The position numbers and the translations under genes were made by a program. From Paraburkholderia hayleyella (GTDB taxonomy: Bacteria; Pseudomonadota; Gammaproteobacteria; Burkholderiales; Burkholderiaceae), in assembly GCF_009455685.1 (NCBI RefSeq), contig NZ_QPES01000002.1, positions 558,001 to 622,000 on the forward strand: a stretch of 64,000 nt of DNA, read 5' to 3'. Below are positions 10,853 through 19,229 of the stretch, one piece after another. The notes beneath the pieces were generated by a model. The model had not been told where the DNA came from. It did no database searches and was given only the letters and a program-made list of their open reading frames with translations. Within the stretch, counting starts at the first letter, position 1. Every line of letters begins with the position of its first letter.

Positions 10853-10885
10853 AGCCCAAAGCTTTCCTGATGAACGCTTTGGGCT
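10853..10885 (-). terminator. hairpin downstream of the first F-box/LRR gene
   Basis: A perfect 10-bp stem (agcccaaagc / gctttgggct) with a 13-base loop lies eight bases after the stop codon at 10894. On the minus strand it is followed by TTACTT, only weakly U-rich. It is probably a transcription terminator. Confidence 0.55.
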
Positions 10886-10893
10886 GTCATGTC

Positions 10894-12519
10894 TTAGCGT
10901 CCGTCCAGCTTCCCAAGGTCTACCGGATCCTCCAGGTCCGCCCAGATTTCATTCTCTAAAACCAGCGGCGCATTGGGAACATCAGGCATATCAGGCATAT
11001 CAGGCACATCGGATATATCCGATACGTCCGACGAACTGTCCATCGACGATTGCAATATCAGTGAAAAACCCGGCCTGAACCCGGCCAACCAGTCAGTTAA
11101 TTCCGTCCGGCGGACCCGATTTAAATATTCGTAACTAGAAATTTTCAACAAGTTTAATTTCTTAGATTTTTCGATAAACGTTTTAAGCTCAGCGGCTCCA
11201 ACTGAATCCGCCAGATCCGAGATTAATTTTTCAAGATGCTCCAGCTTACTTAATTCATTCAGGCAAGACTGCGTTATTTCGATCCCAGACACATGAAAAA
11301 TTTTCAGGTATTTCAAGCCACCACGAGTCAGAATGGCAACAATATTACTATTAAATAGCTCATCTGACATTGTTGCCTCATCCGCGCTCTCATCAACCAG
11401 CTCGGCTCCGGATGCACATACCTCCTTCAAGACGACACCATGAAACATCAAGCTCATGGCACGAGTGCAGAAAATACTATTTCCGACATTCAGAAAATTC
11501 AAATTTCTGAAACCATGACTCACTCGATGACACACTTGATAATCTAGCGGATCAAAAACACATTCGTTCATAAACAGAGTTTTCAAATTCTTCATTCCAG
11601 CCAATCCCAGAAAAAGAATATTACTAACACTCACCCCTGAAATCTTAAAATTGACGAGCGCTTCACATTTCGCAAAACAGGTCGCCGCATTTTTCTCCAG
11701 GAAGCAATCTAATAAATTCACGTCTTCTAAAGCGATAGGCTGATCCGGCTGAACCTCAAACTCCAGACTGGATTTGCGTAATTCGATGTTTTTCAGTTCA
11801 AGAGTTTTCAAGTTTTTGTTAGATAGCAGCCAGACAGGATCCAGAATCGGTAGGGGCTGGCTTTCCGGATCGAGGGTGTCTAGCTCAAGACCGATCAAAC
11901 GCCCGCTCTCCACCAGAGTTTTCGAGCTCATCAGCCGCTGGATTAAAGACGATATGAATTCTGGCGTGCCCAAGGCTATCAACTCGAATTTATTCTGCTC
12001 CAGAAAGACTTCATTTAGCATTAAATCCAGCAAGATTTGACTATGCCGCTCTAACATATTCGAATTCAGCCGCACCCTGACATGAGGAAAAAACCTCATG
12101 ATTTTCAGAATATTTTTTCTTAACCCGGCCTCGGGCAAATTTTTCTGCAACTCTCTTTTAATGCATTTTTCACTCAACTTTTCCGCTATACCGGGGGCAC
12201 TCGCTGCATGCCAAACCTGATCTTCAGCACTCGCATCCCATAAATTTTTACTGAATTCAGCATTAAATTTTTTAGACAGAAATTTAAATTTTTCGAGCTT
12301 CTCGAAAAAATATTTTTCACACCCTTCTCCTGGGTTGGCCAATGACTCGCCAATGATTATCTTTTGCAAATTAAATGGAAGGTCCCTTGATTTATTTTCT
12401 TCGACCCTTGCCTCCTGCTCGCCCTCTTGATCGACCTGTCTTATCTTTTTATTTGAATCATCATTGAAATTCGCACCATCCAGGTACCGTTTTTTAGACG
12501 AGTAATTTATATTTAGCAT
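10894..12519 (-). CDS. F-box-like / leucine-rich repeat protein, candidate effector 1
   Basis: This 541-residue protein has visibly AT-rich codon use unlike its neighbours. A polar Lys/Asn/Glu-rich N-terminus (1-45) leads into an F-box-like motif at about 46-94: LPFNLQKIIIG, then FKFLSKKFNAEFSKNLWDAS. This fits the LP-x2-L...LVSK-F...LW pattern that binds Skp1 in eukaryotes. After a helical linker come irregular leucine-rich repeats (for example NLKTLELKNIEL, GMKNLKTLFMNECVF, GLKYLKIFHVSGI) to about residue 480. An acidic, repetitive Asp-Val/Met-Pro tail follows, absent from the two paralogues. F-box plus LRR is the architecture of Ralstonia GALA effectors, which act in host SCF ubiquitin ligases. 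The F-box call is by eye; secretion is inferred. No signal peptide is seen. Confidence 0.72.
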   Translation of the reverse strand: MLNINYSSKKRYLDGANFNDDSNKKIRQVDQEGEQEARVEENKSRDLPFNLQKIIIGESLANPGEGCEKYFFEKLEKFKFLSKKFNAEFSKNLWDASAEDQVWHAASAPGIAEKLSEKCIKRELQKNLPEAGLRKNILKIMRFFPHVRVRLNSNMLERHSQILLDLMLNEVFLEQNKFELIALGTPEFISSLIQRLMSSKTLVESGRLIGLELDTLDPESQPLPILDPVWLLSNKNLKTLELKNIELRKSSLEFEVQPDQPIALEDVNLLDCFLEKNAATCFAKCEALVNFKISGVSVSNILFLGLAGMKNLKTLFMNECVFDPLDYQVCHRVSHGFRNLNFLNVGNSIFCTRAMSLMFHGVVLKEVCASGAELVDESADEATMSDELFNSNIVAILTRGGLKYLKIFHVSGIEITQSCLNELSKLEHLEKLISDLADSVGAAELKTFIEKSKKLNLLKISSYEYLNRVRRTELTDWLAGFRPGFSLILQSSMDSSSDVSDISDVPDMPDMPDVPNAPLVLENEIWADLEDPVDLGKLDGR

Positions 12520-12584
12520 GATGAATTTTTAATATACTGGTTTTAAATTTTGTCTTTTTTCTTCAACTAGCCAGAAGGAGCACA

Positions 12585-12702
12585 ATATGTAACCGGCACG
12601 GCAAAAAAGTTCTTTCGCCTCAAAAAATCATCTGCCAACGGGTTTATATCAGGGTAAAAAAAGTAAAATTCCGTCGGCCGACAAAATGCCGCGCCATCGC
12701 AC
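12585..12702 (+). repeat. degraded third copy of the ankyrin-gene upstream region
   Basis: Segments such as gcacggcaaaaaagttc and atcatctgccaacgg, followed by a stretch ending in aaatgccgcgc, recur in the same order at 14395-14690 and 16775-17050, with a large internal deletion here. It marks this spot as an old copy of the same duplicated unit that carries the F-box/LRR genes. Confidence 0.7.
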
Positions 12703-12817
12703 TTATTTGGGCGATGGCGTGAACGCCGGTATCAACGGCTCCAGGGCGACGCATAACTCGTTACTGATTTTTTGTCTTGTCATGCCGCCAGGATACGGAG
12801 GACATCGCTCAATGTCC
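12703..12817 (-). mobile_element. IS5-family insertion sequence fragment (transposase N-terminus)
   Basis: From an ATG at 12783 the minus strand encodes MTRQKISNELCVALEPLIPA then FTPSPK and a stop. This is the start of an IS5-family DDE transposase. The end of the element (gaggacatcgctcaatgtcc on the plus strand) is shared with the copy at 15078-15097. Only the first ~27 codons remain. Confidence 0.8.
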
Positions 12818-12834
12818 CGGTTGGGTTAGCAACT

Positions 12835-14310
12835 CTAACTGTCCATCCGCGGATAAAAATCCAGTTTAAAACCCGGCCTGAGCCTGGTCGACCAACTAAC
12901 TAATTCCGTCCGGCTGGACAGATCCAAATCTTGACAATCATTCATTACCAACTGTTTTAATTCTTCAGATTTTTCGATAAATTCTTTAAGCCCATCAATT
13001 CCAACCGTATCCGGTTTACCTAGCCTTAAATTTTTAAGATGCTTCAGTTCACTTAATCCATTCAGACAAGGCTGCGTTATTTTCATCCCCAACGCATCAA
13101 AATTTTTCAGACATTTCAAGCCACCATCAGCCAGGATGGTGATAATACTTCTACTAAACAACTCACCTGACATTTTTATATCCCTGCGACCATCAAACAC
13201 CGTGTGAATCGATGCATCTATATCCGTCAAGGCCGCCCCACGAAACATTACGTCTATGGCATTACCGTGAAAAATGCTATTCTTGAGACTCAGAACATTC
13301 AAGCTGCTGAAACCATCACGCACGCGATAATCGTCCTGACCTAAAAAACATTTATTCATAAACAAAGTTTTCAAATTCTTCATTCCAGCCAATCCCAGAA
13401 GAAGAATATCACTAACATTCACCTCTGAAATCTTAAAACTAATGAGCGCTTCACATTTCGCAAAACAGGTCGCCTCATCTTGCATCATGAAGCAATCTAA
13501 TAAATCCACGTCCTCTAAAACAATGGGCTGATCCGGTTGAACTTCGAGTTCTCGACTGGGTTTGCATAACTCGATTCGTTTCAGATTAAGGGTTTTCAAA
13601 TTTTTGTGCGATAGCAGCCAGACAGGATTCAGAATCGGTAGGGCTGGACTTTCCAGAGGTGAGGTGCTGGTTAGATTAAGACCGATCAAACGCCCGCTCT
13701 CCACCAACGTTTTCGAGCTCATCAATTTCTGGATTATAGACGATATAACTTCTGGCCTGCCCGAGGCTATTAGTTCGAATTTATTCTGCTCCAGAAAGAC
13801 TTCATTTAGCATTAAATCCAGCATAATTTTATTATGATGCATTGACTTATCCGGAGACAGCTGAATCCTGACATGAGGAAAAAACCTCATGATTTTCAGA
13901 ATATTTTTTCTTAACTCTGCCTCAGGCAAACCTTTCTGCAGCTCTCTATTAATGCATTGTTCGCTCAATTTTCCCACTACACCGGGGGCACTCGTTGCAT
14001 GCCAAACCTGATCTTTAGCACTCGCATCCCATAAATTTTTACTGAATTCATAATTAAATTTTTTAGACAGCAATTTAAATTCAGCGAGATTCTTAAAAAA
14101 ATATTCTTCACGATCCGCTCCTGGATCGAGCAACACCTCGCCAATGATTATTTTTTGCAAATTAAATGGAAGATTATTTAATTTATTTTCTTCGACCCTT
14201 GCTCTCTGCTCGTCACCCTGATTGACCTGCTTTATTTTTTTATTTAAATCATCACTGGAATTCACATCGCCCTGGAAACACTTTTTAAACGAGAACTTTA
14301 TATTTGGCAT
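12835..14310 (-). CDS. F-box-like / leucine-rich repeat protein, candidate effector 2
   Basis: A 491-residue paralogue of the proteins on either side. The same polar leader is followed by the F-box-like motif at about 47-94 (LPFNLQKIIIGEVL, then FKLLSKKFNYEFSKNLWDAS). Next come a conserved helical block (LSEQCINRELQKGLPEAELR) and irregular LRRs (NLKTLNLKRIEL, GMKNLKTLFMNKCFL, GLKCLKNFDALGMKI, HLKNLRLGKP). It ends naturally at DFYPRMDS. Upstream sequence is nearly the same as that of copy 3, and IS fragments flank both sides, so copies 2 and 3 come from a recent segmental duplication. AT-rich relative to the chromosome, consistent with horizontal acquisition. Function as a ubiquitin-ligase-mimicking effector is inference from architecture. 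Confidence 0.72.
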   Translation of the reverse strand: MPNIKFSFKKCFQGDVNSSDDLNKKIKQVNQGDEQRARVEENKLNNLPFNLQKIIIGEVLLDPGADREEYFFKNLAEFKLLSKKFNYEFSKNLWDASAKDQVWHATSAPGVVGKLSEQCINRELQKGLPEAELRKNILKIMRFFPHVRIQLSPDKSMHHNKIMLDLMLNEVFLEQNKFELIASGRPEVISSIIQKLMSSKTLVESGRLIGLNLTSTSPLESPALPILNPVWLLSHKNLKTLNLKRIELCKPSRELEVQPDQPIVLEDVDLLDCFMMQDEATCFAKCEALISFKISEVNVSDILLLGLAGMKNLKTLFMNKCFLGQDDYRVRDGFSSLNVLSLKNSIFHGNAIDVMFRGAALTDIDASIHTVFDGRRDIKMSGELFSRSIITILADGGLKCLKNFDALGMKITQPCLNGLSELKHLKNLRLGKPDTVGIDGLKEFIEKSEELKQLVMNDCQDLDLSSRTELVSWSTRLRPGFKLDFYPRMDS

Positions 14311-14456
14311 GGCAGGTATTGGATATTGGATATATTGATTTTAAATTTTGTCTCTTTTTCTCAACTAGCCGAAAAGAGTGCAATATGTAACTAGCACGGC
14401 AAAAAAGTTCCGCGGCCAATGAATCAAAATCATTCTGGCCGGCACCATAAAATCAA

Positions 14457-14778
14457 ATGGAACTCTTTCCCACTACGCGTTACCTAGCTTCAGCATCACG
14501 AAAATCGCAGGATTCTCATCGCAACCTACGCGCCTCGTCCAGAATAGCGGCCATGGCGCTTATTCACCTGTTTCACATGCAAAAAATTCTTTAATCTCAA
14601 GAAAAAATCATCTGCCAACGGGTTTATATCAGAATAAAAAAACAAAATTTCGCCGGCCAACGAAATGCCGCGCAATCATGCTTATTCTCAACAGAATTTT
14701 TCAGCTTCTATAACCGCTGAAATACAGCCAGACAATCACATCCAGAGCCAATCCAGCGACGAGAACCCCATGCAGGGT
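14457..14778 (+). pseudogene. truncated copy of the ankyrin gene 5' end
   Basis: The sequence is nearly identical to 16830-17153, the first part of the ankyrin-repeat gene. It starts at the same ATG (MELFPTTRYLAS versus MELFSTTCYLAS). It has lost a base in the A-run after CACATG, so it stops at TAA after about 45 codons. Homology ends abruptly near 14778, next to IS5-family sequence, before the ankyrin repeats. It is therefore non-functional debris of a duplication that carried an F-box/LRR gene plus the ankyrin gene start. Confidence 0.85.
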
Positions 14779-14789
14779 TCAAGGGAGAG

Positions 14790-15097
14790 CAACGTCGCAT
14801 GAATATCGAGACGCCGCTCTAAGCGCATGCGCAGCTTGCCGAAACCGGCAAACCAGGCATGCGCGCCCTCAACCACCTAACGATGCCAGCCCAGCCGTTC
14901 TTTGCTCTCGACGTCACGCCGGGCAATGCATGCCGTGATCCCACGCTGTTTCAGGTACTGCCCTGCAGCGGGCGAAGTCGTAGCCCTTGGGCGATGGCGT
15001 GAACGCCGGCATCAACGGCTCCAGGGCGGCCCATAACTCGTTACTGATTTTTCGTCTTGTCATGCCGCCAGGATATGGAGGACATCGCTCAATGTCC
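14790..15097 (-). mobile_element. internally deleted IS5-family element
   Basis: The minus strand starts MTRRKISNELWAALEPLMPA-FTPSPKG (ATG at 15063) and joins directly to the transposase C-terminal region: YDFARC, then RGITACIARRDVESKERLG, HR-stop-VVEGAHAWFAGFG and KLRMRLERRLDIHATLL. The middle two thirds, with most of the DDE core, is missing, and a TAG interrupts the C-terminal part. It is a dead deletion derivative. One end overlaps the last codons of F-box/LRR gene 3. Confidence 0.85.
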
Positions 15098-16684
15098 ATA
15101 AAAATACAGTTCAAAACCCGGCCTGAGCCTAGTCGACCAGCTAAATAATTCCGTCCGGCTGGCCGGATCCAAATCTTTATAATAATTAATCATCAAACTT
15201 TTTAAGTTTTCAGATTTTTCGATAAATCCTTTAATCTCATCGACTTCAATCGTATCCGGCACGGTCGATATTAATTTCTCAAAATGCTTCAATTTACTTA
15301 ATCCACTCAGGCAAGACTGCGTTATTTTGATCCCAAACATATGAAAAAATTCCAGATACTTCAAGCCATCATCAGCCAGGATGGCGACAATATTTTCATT
15401 AAATAACGCCTCTGACTTTTCATTAAATAACGCCTCTGACGTTTTTACATCGCCCGGGTTATTATCAAATACCCTGAAAATCAATGCATTTATATGCTTC
15501 AAGGCGGCACCACGAAACATTACGTTCATGGCACGAGCGCAAAAAAGGCTAGCATTGACATTCAGAAAATTCAAGCTACTGAAACCATGATTCACTTGAT
15601 GACACACTTGATAATCTATCCAATTAAAAAAACATCCAGTCATAAATAAAGTTTTCAAATTCTTCATTTCAGCTAATCCCAGGAAAAGAACCTCACTAAC
15701 AACCACCCGTGAAATCTTAAAACTAACGAGCGCTTCACATTTCGCAAAACAGGTCGCCACATCTTGCACCATGACGCAATCTAATAAATCCACGTTCTCT
15801 AAACCGATGGGCTGATCCGGTTGAACTTCGAGTTCTCGACTGGATTTGCGTAACTCGATCTGTTTCAGATTAAGGGTTTTCAAATTTTTGTGCGATAACA
15901 GCCAGACAGGATCCAGAATCGGTAGGCGCGCACGTCCTAGAGGAGAGTCGCTGTTCAGATTAAGGGGGCTCAAGTTTTTATGAGATAGCAGACAGACAGG
16001 ATTCAGAATCGGTAGGTCCGGACTTTCCAGAGGTAAGGTGCTGGTTAGATTAAGACCGATCAAACGCCCGCTCTCCACCAACGTTTTCGAGCTCATCAAC
16101 TTCTGGATTATAGATGATATAACTCCTGGCTCGTCCGAGGCTATTAGCTCGAATTTATTCTGCTCCAGAAAGGCTTCATTTAGCATTAAATCCAGCAAAA
16201 TTTTCCTATGCCGATTTAACATCTTCGGAGACAGCCGAATCCTGATATGAGGAAAAAACTTCATGATTTTCAGAAGATTTTTTCTTAACTCTGCCTCAGG
16301 CAAACCTTTCCGCAGCTCTCTGTCAATGCATTGTTCGCTCAATTTTCCCGCTACACCGGGAGCACTCGCCGCATGCCAAACCTGATCTTTGGCACTCGCA
16401 TCCCATAAATTTTTACTGAATTCAGAATTAAATTTTTTAGACAGCAATTTAAATTCAGCGAGATTCTTAAAAAAATATTCTTCACAGTCCGCTCCTGGAT
16501 CGATCAGCACCTCGCCAAGGATTATCTTTTGCAAATGAAATGGAAGATTATTTAATTTATTTTCTTCGACCCTTGCTCTCTGCTTGCCATCCTGATTGAC
16601 CTGCTTTATTTTTTTATTTAAATTATCACTGGAACTCGCGTCACCCTGGAAACACTTTTTAAACCAGAAAATTATATTTAGCAT
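15089..16684 (-). CDS. F-box-like / leucine-rich repeat protein, candidate effector 3 (C-terminus altered by IS end)
   Basis: A 531-residue paralogue with the same leader, the F-box-like motif near 47-94 (LPFHLQKIILGEVL, FKLLSKKFNSEFSKNLWDAS) and LRRs. I chose the ATG at 16684 because it aligns with the starts of copies 1 and 2. Two internal duplications set it apart: an extra LRR-like unit (LPILNPVCLLSHKNL repeated as LPILDPVWLLSHKNL) and a 24-bp tandem duplication giving SEALFNEKSEALFNEN. The last codons (FYGH) come from the inverted-repeat end of the IS5 remnant, replacing the PRMDS end of copy 2. It is probably still functional because only a handful of residues are changed. Candidate host-directed effector by architecture. 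Confidence 0.72.
   Translation of the reverse strand: MLNIIFWFKKCFQGDASSSDNLNKKIKQVNQDGKQRARVEENKLNNLPFHLQKIILGEVLIDPGADCEEYFFKNLAEFKLLSKKFNSEFSKNLWDASAKDQVWHAASAPGVAGKLSEQCIDRELRKGLPEAELRKNLLKIMKFFPHIRIRLSPKMLNRHRKILLDLMLNEAFLEQNKFELIASDEPGVISSIIQKLMSSKTLVESGRLIGLNLTSTLPLESPDLPILNPVCLLSHKNLSPLNLNSDSPLGRARLPILDPVWLLSHKNLKTLNLKQIELRKSSRELEVQPDQPIGLENVDLLDCVMVQDVATCFAKCEALVSFKISRVVVSEVLFLGLAEMKNLKTLFMTGCFFNWIDYQVCHQVNHGFSSLNFLNVNASLFCARAMNVMFRGAALKHINALIFRVFDNNPGDVKTSEALFNEKSEALFNENIVAILADDGLKYLEFFHMFGIKITQSCLSGLSKLKHFEKLISTVPDTIEVDEIKGFIEKSENLKSLMINYYKDLDPASRTELFSWSTRLRPGFELYFYGH
15397..15444. repeat. 24-bp in-frame tandem duplication in F-box/LRR gene 3
   Basis: The 24-base block starting cattaaataacgcctctgac occurs twice in succession (15397-15420 and 15421-15444) with only a terminal difference. 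Copies 1 and 2 have one block, so the duplication is recent. Confidence 0.9.
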
Positions 16685-16829
16685 GGTAGATGTTGGAGTT
16701 GAACATACCGATTTTAAATTTTGTCTCTTTTTCTTAACTAGCCCGAAAGAGTGCAATATGTAACTAGCACGGCAAAAAAGTTCCGCGGCCAATGAATCAA
16801 AATCATTCTGGCCGGCACCATAAAATCAA

Positions 16830-17606
16830 ATGGAACTCTTTTCCACTACGTGTTACCTAGCTTCAAAATCACGAAAATCGCAGGATCCTCACCGCAACCT
16901 ACGCGCCTTGTCCAGAATAGCGGCCATGGCGCTTATTCACCTGTTTCACATGAAAAAAAATTCTTTAATCTCAATAAAAAATCATCTGCCAACGGATTTA
17001 TATCAGAATAAAAAAAACAAAATTTCGCCGGCCAACGAAATGCCGCGCAATCATGCTTATTCTCAACAGAATTTTTCAGCTTCTATAACCGCTGAAATAC
17101 AGCCAGATAATCACATCCAGAGCCAATCCAGCGACGAGAACCCCATGCAGGGTGCCGCTCACGAAACAGGGACGGTATTGCACAACGCGCGGCCCCAAAT
17201 CGACCCGCAAGGCCGGAGCCCGCTCCATCTCGTTGTCTTGCACCAAGGGGAAAATCTTCGACTGGTCGACCTGTTGATTTGCCACAACCACGCGCTGCTT
17301 GACGCCCAGGACAATGAACTCAAAACCGCCATGCATTACGCGGTAATCAGAGGAAATTTATATCTGACATGGAAGCTCATCTATCGCGGCGCGAATCTTT
17401 TTTTACGCGACAACGCAGGTAAAACCGCGCTCGATTATGCAAAAGACATTCGAGCGGAAAAATTGATCGCCCTGCTGGAAAATTCAGAAAAACAGTGCAA
17501 CCGGAGCATCACCGGCCCCTGGCTTAACCTCGAGGCGCTCCGGCTCCTGCCTGAAGCGCCCATCACGCAGACGCAGCCGGGCCCTCACTCACCCGGCTCC
17601 CACTAG
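16830..17606 (+). CDS. ankyrin-repeat protein, candidate effector
   Basis: A 258-residue protein. Residues 1-125 are polar and Ser/Asn/Gln-rich without known motifs. About three ankyrin repeats follow: GRSPLHLVVLHQGENLRLVD, NELKTAMHYAVIRGNLYLTW and NAGKTALDYAKDIRAEKLIA. The C-terminal 45 residues are Pro-rich. Ankyrin repeats mediate protein-protein binding and are common in effectors of host-associated bacteria. It is transcribed divergently from F-box/LRR gene 3, sharing the upstream region. The ATG at 16830 gives the longest form. Internal ATGs at 16926 and 16950 are possible, and no strong ribosome-binding site decides between them. AT-rich start, GC-richer end, so the coding region may be mosaic. 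Confidence 0.75.
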   Translation: MELFSTTCYLASKSRKSQDPHRNLRALSRIAAMALIHLFHMKKNSLISIKNHLPTDLYQNKKNKISPANEMPRNHAYSQQNFSASITAEIQPDNHIQSQSSDENPMQGAAHETGTVLHNARPQIDPQGRSPLHLVVLHQGENLRLVDLLICHNHALLDAQDNELKTAMHYAVIRGNLYLTWKLIYRGANLFLRDNAGKTALDYAKDIRAEKLIALLENSEKQCNRSITGPWLNLEALRLLPEAPITQTQPGPHSPGSH

Positions 17607-17639
17607 CGTTCAGCGCGGCACACCACAGCCGGGCCGCGC

Positions 17640-18614
17640 CTATGGCAACAGCACCGTCGAGCCTGTCGTGCGGCGCGCCTCCAGATCGATATGAGCCTGA
17701 CTCACGTCCGCCAGCGCATAACGCTGGTTAATGCTGGTTTTCACCTTGCCCGAGAGCAAGACCTCGAACAACTCCGCCGACATGGCTTCGTAATCCTCGC
17801 GCCGGCTCATATACGTGAAGAGCGTCGGCCGCGTGAAAAAGAGCGAGCCGCGTCCGGCAAGCTCGGAAGAATCAAGCGGTGGCAGCGGCCCTGAGGCATT
17901 GCCAAAGCTGACGAACATGCCCAGCGGCGCGAGGCAATCGAGCGAGGCGAAATACGTATCCTTGCCTACCGAGTCATAGACCACCGGCACGCCCGCGCCC
18001 TGGGTAATCTCACGCACCCGTTTGGCCAGGTTTTCGCGGGTATAGACCACGGGATAATCGCAGCCATGGGCATGAGCCAGCGCCGCTTTTTCGTCGTTGC
18101 CGACCGTGCCGATCACCGTCGCGCCGAGCGCCTTCGCCCACTGGCACACCAGCAGCCCGACGCCGCCCGCTGCGGCATGAATCACGATCGTGTCGCCCGC
18201 CTGCACGCGGTACGTGCGGCGCAGCAGATACTGCGCGGTCAAGCCTTGCAGCATCACCGAAGCCGCCTGCTCGTCGCTCAGGCCGTCGGGCACGCGCACC
18301 ACCTGGGCCGCAGGCAGCACCCGCTCCTCGGCGTAAGCGCCCGGTGGGCGCGCGACATAGGCGACGCGGTCGCCCACCTTCAGCGCCGTCACGCCCTCGC
18401 CGACCGCGCTCACCTCGCCTGCAGCTTCCATTCCCAGCCCGCCTGGCAACGGCAGGGGATACAGCCCCGTGCGGAAGTACACGTCGATATAGTTCAGGCC
18501 CACCGCGCGCTGGCGAATCCGGATCTCGCCAGCGGCCGGTTCACCTACGGCGACATCGACCCACTTCATCACTTCCGGACCCCCGGTTTTGTCAAAACGG
18601 ATTGCTTTCGTCAT
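17640..18614 (-). CDS. qor: NADPH:quinone oxidoreductase (zinc-independent MDR family)
   Basis: A 324-residue medium-chain reductase matching QorA length. It has an N-terminal GroES-like domain (GLNYIDVYFRTGLYPLPLPG, EAAGEVSAVGEGVTALKVGD) and a Rossmann domain with the nucleotide-binding AAAGGVGLLVCQWAKALGA. There are no zinc-ligand cysteines of the alcohol dehydrogenases, as expected for quinone reductases. It reduces quinones with NADPH in the cytosol, usually by one-electron transfer. The gene stands alone, convergent with the ankyrin gene. Confidence 0.9.
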   Translation of the reverse strand: MTKAIRFDKTGGPEVMKWVDVAVGEPAAGEIRIRQRAVGLNYIDVYFRTGLYPLPLPGGLGMEAAGEVSAVGEGVTALKVGDRVAYVARPPGAYAEERVLPAAQVVRVPDGLSDEQAASVMLQGLTAQYLLRRTYRVQAGDTIVIHAAAGGVGLLVCQWAKALGATVIGTVGNDEKAALAHAHGCDYPVVYTRENLAKRVREITQGAGVPVVYDSVGKDTYFASLDCLAPLGMFVSFGNASGPLPPLDSSELAGRGSLFFTRPTLFTYMSRREDYEAMSAELFEVLLSGKVKTSINQRYALADVSQAHIDLEARRTTGSTVLLP

Positions 18615-18624
18615 ACCTGTTTCT

Positions 18625-18651
18625 CCTGTTTATCCTGTTTATCCTGTTTAT
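18625..18651. repeat. 3 x 9-bp tandem repeat upstream of qor
   Basis: Three perfect copies of cctgtttat lie just ahead of the qor start codon (18614), within its leader, between the promoter region and the ribosome-binding site. Copy-number change could alter spacing. Confidence 0.85.
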
Positions 18652-18707
18652 CCTGATTGCGCAGGTTGCGCGGATTGCGCGGTCATCCAGCCGCATGAGA
18701 CGCGATG

Positions 18708-19097
18708 TCAGGCGGCCTGCGCCAAACGCAGGGCCAGCACATCAAGAATCATCCGGGCCGTCGAAATATTGGTGGCGCACGCGACGTTATGCACATCACA
18801 GGCGCGCACCAGGGCGTTGATATCGGGTTCGTGGGGTTGTGGCGTCATCGGGTCGCGCAGAAAGATCACCCTGTCCACCCGGCCTTCCGCAAGCTGCGCG
18901 CCAATTTGCAGGTCGCCGCCATGCGGGCCCGAAAGCATGCATTCAACCTCGAGCCCATGGGCGGCGGCGATCCGCGCGCCCGTCGTGCCCGTGGCCAGCA
19001 GCGCGCATTGGCTGAGCGTGGCGGCATATTCCCCCGCGAGTTTCACGATGTCGTCTTTCTTGCGATCGTGCGCAATCAGCGCAATACGGGGTTTCAT
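18708..19097 (-). CDS. mgsA: methylglyoxal synthase
   Basis: A 129-residue enzyme that converts dihydroxyacetone phosphate to methylglyoxal and phosphate, a bypass that relieves sugar-phosphate stress. Visible motifs are the N-terminal IALIAHDRKKDDIV, the phosphate-binding ATGTTGARI, the catalytic GPHGGDLQIGA and FLRDPMTPQPHEPDI, and the C-terminal VHNVACATNISTA. Length is slightly below the 150-residue E. coli enzyme but all active-site blocks are present. Single gene, same strand as qor. Confidence 0.95.
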   Translation of the reverse strand: MKPRIALIAHDRKKDDIVKLAGEYAATLSQCALLATGTTGARIAAAHGLEVECMLSGPHGGDLQIGAQLAEGRVDRVIFLRDPMTPQPHEPDINALVRACDVHNVACATNISTARMILDVLALRLAQAA

Positions 19098-19166
19098 GAC
19101 AAGGCGCTCCTGGTGCGGGATGAATGGCGAACTGCGGTTGTCGTGGTGAGCATGCCGGGCGTGGTC

Positions 19167-19229
19167 GATGTGGCCGATGTGGCCGATGTGGCCGATGTGG
19201 TCGATGTGGTCGATGTGGTCGATGTGGCC
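19167..19229. repeat. 7 x 9-bp tandem repeat upstream of mgsA
   Basis: Seven units of gatgtggcc or gatgtggtc lie about 70 bases upstream of the mgsA start. They are non-coding on either strand as far as I can tell and sit where an mgsA promoter would be expected. Confidence 0.9.

Noticed and set aside
14311..14420. PIP/hrpII-type box (TTCG-N16-TTCG) upstream of the F-box/LRR genes
   Set aside because: I looked for this type III regulatory element, but only one TTCG is present at a suitable place and no correctly spaced partner.
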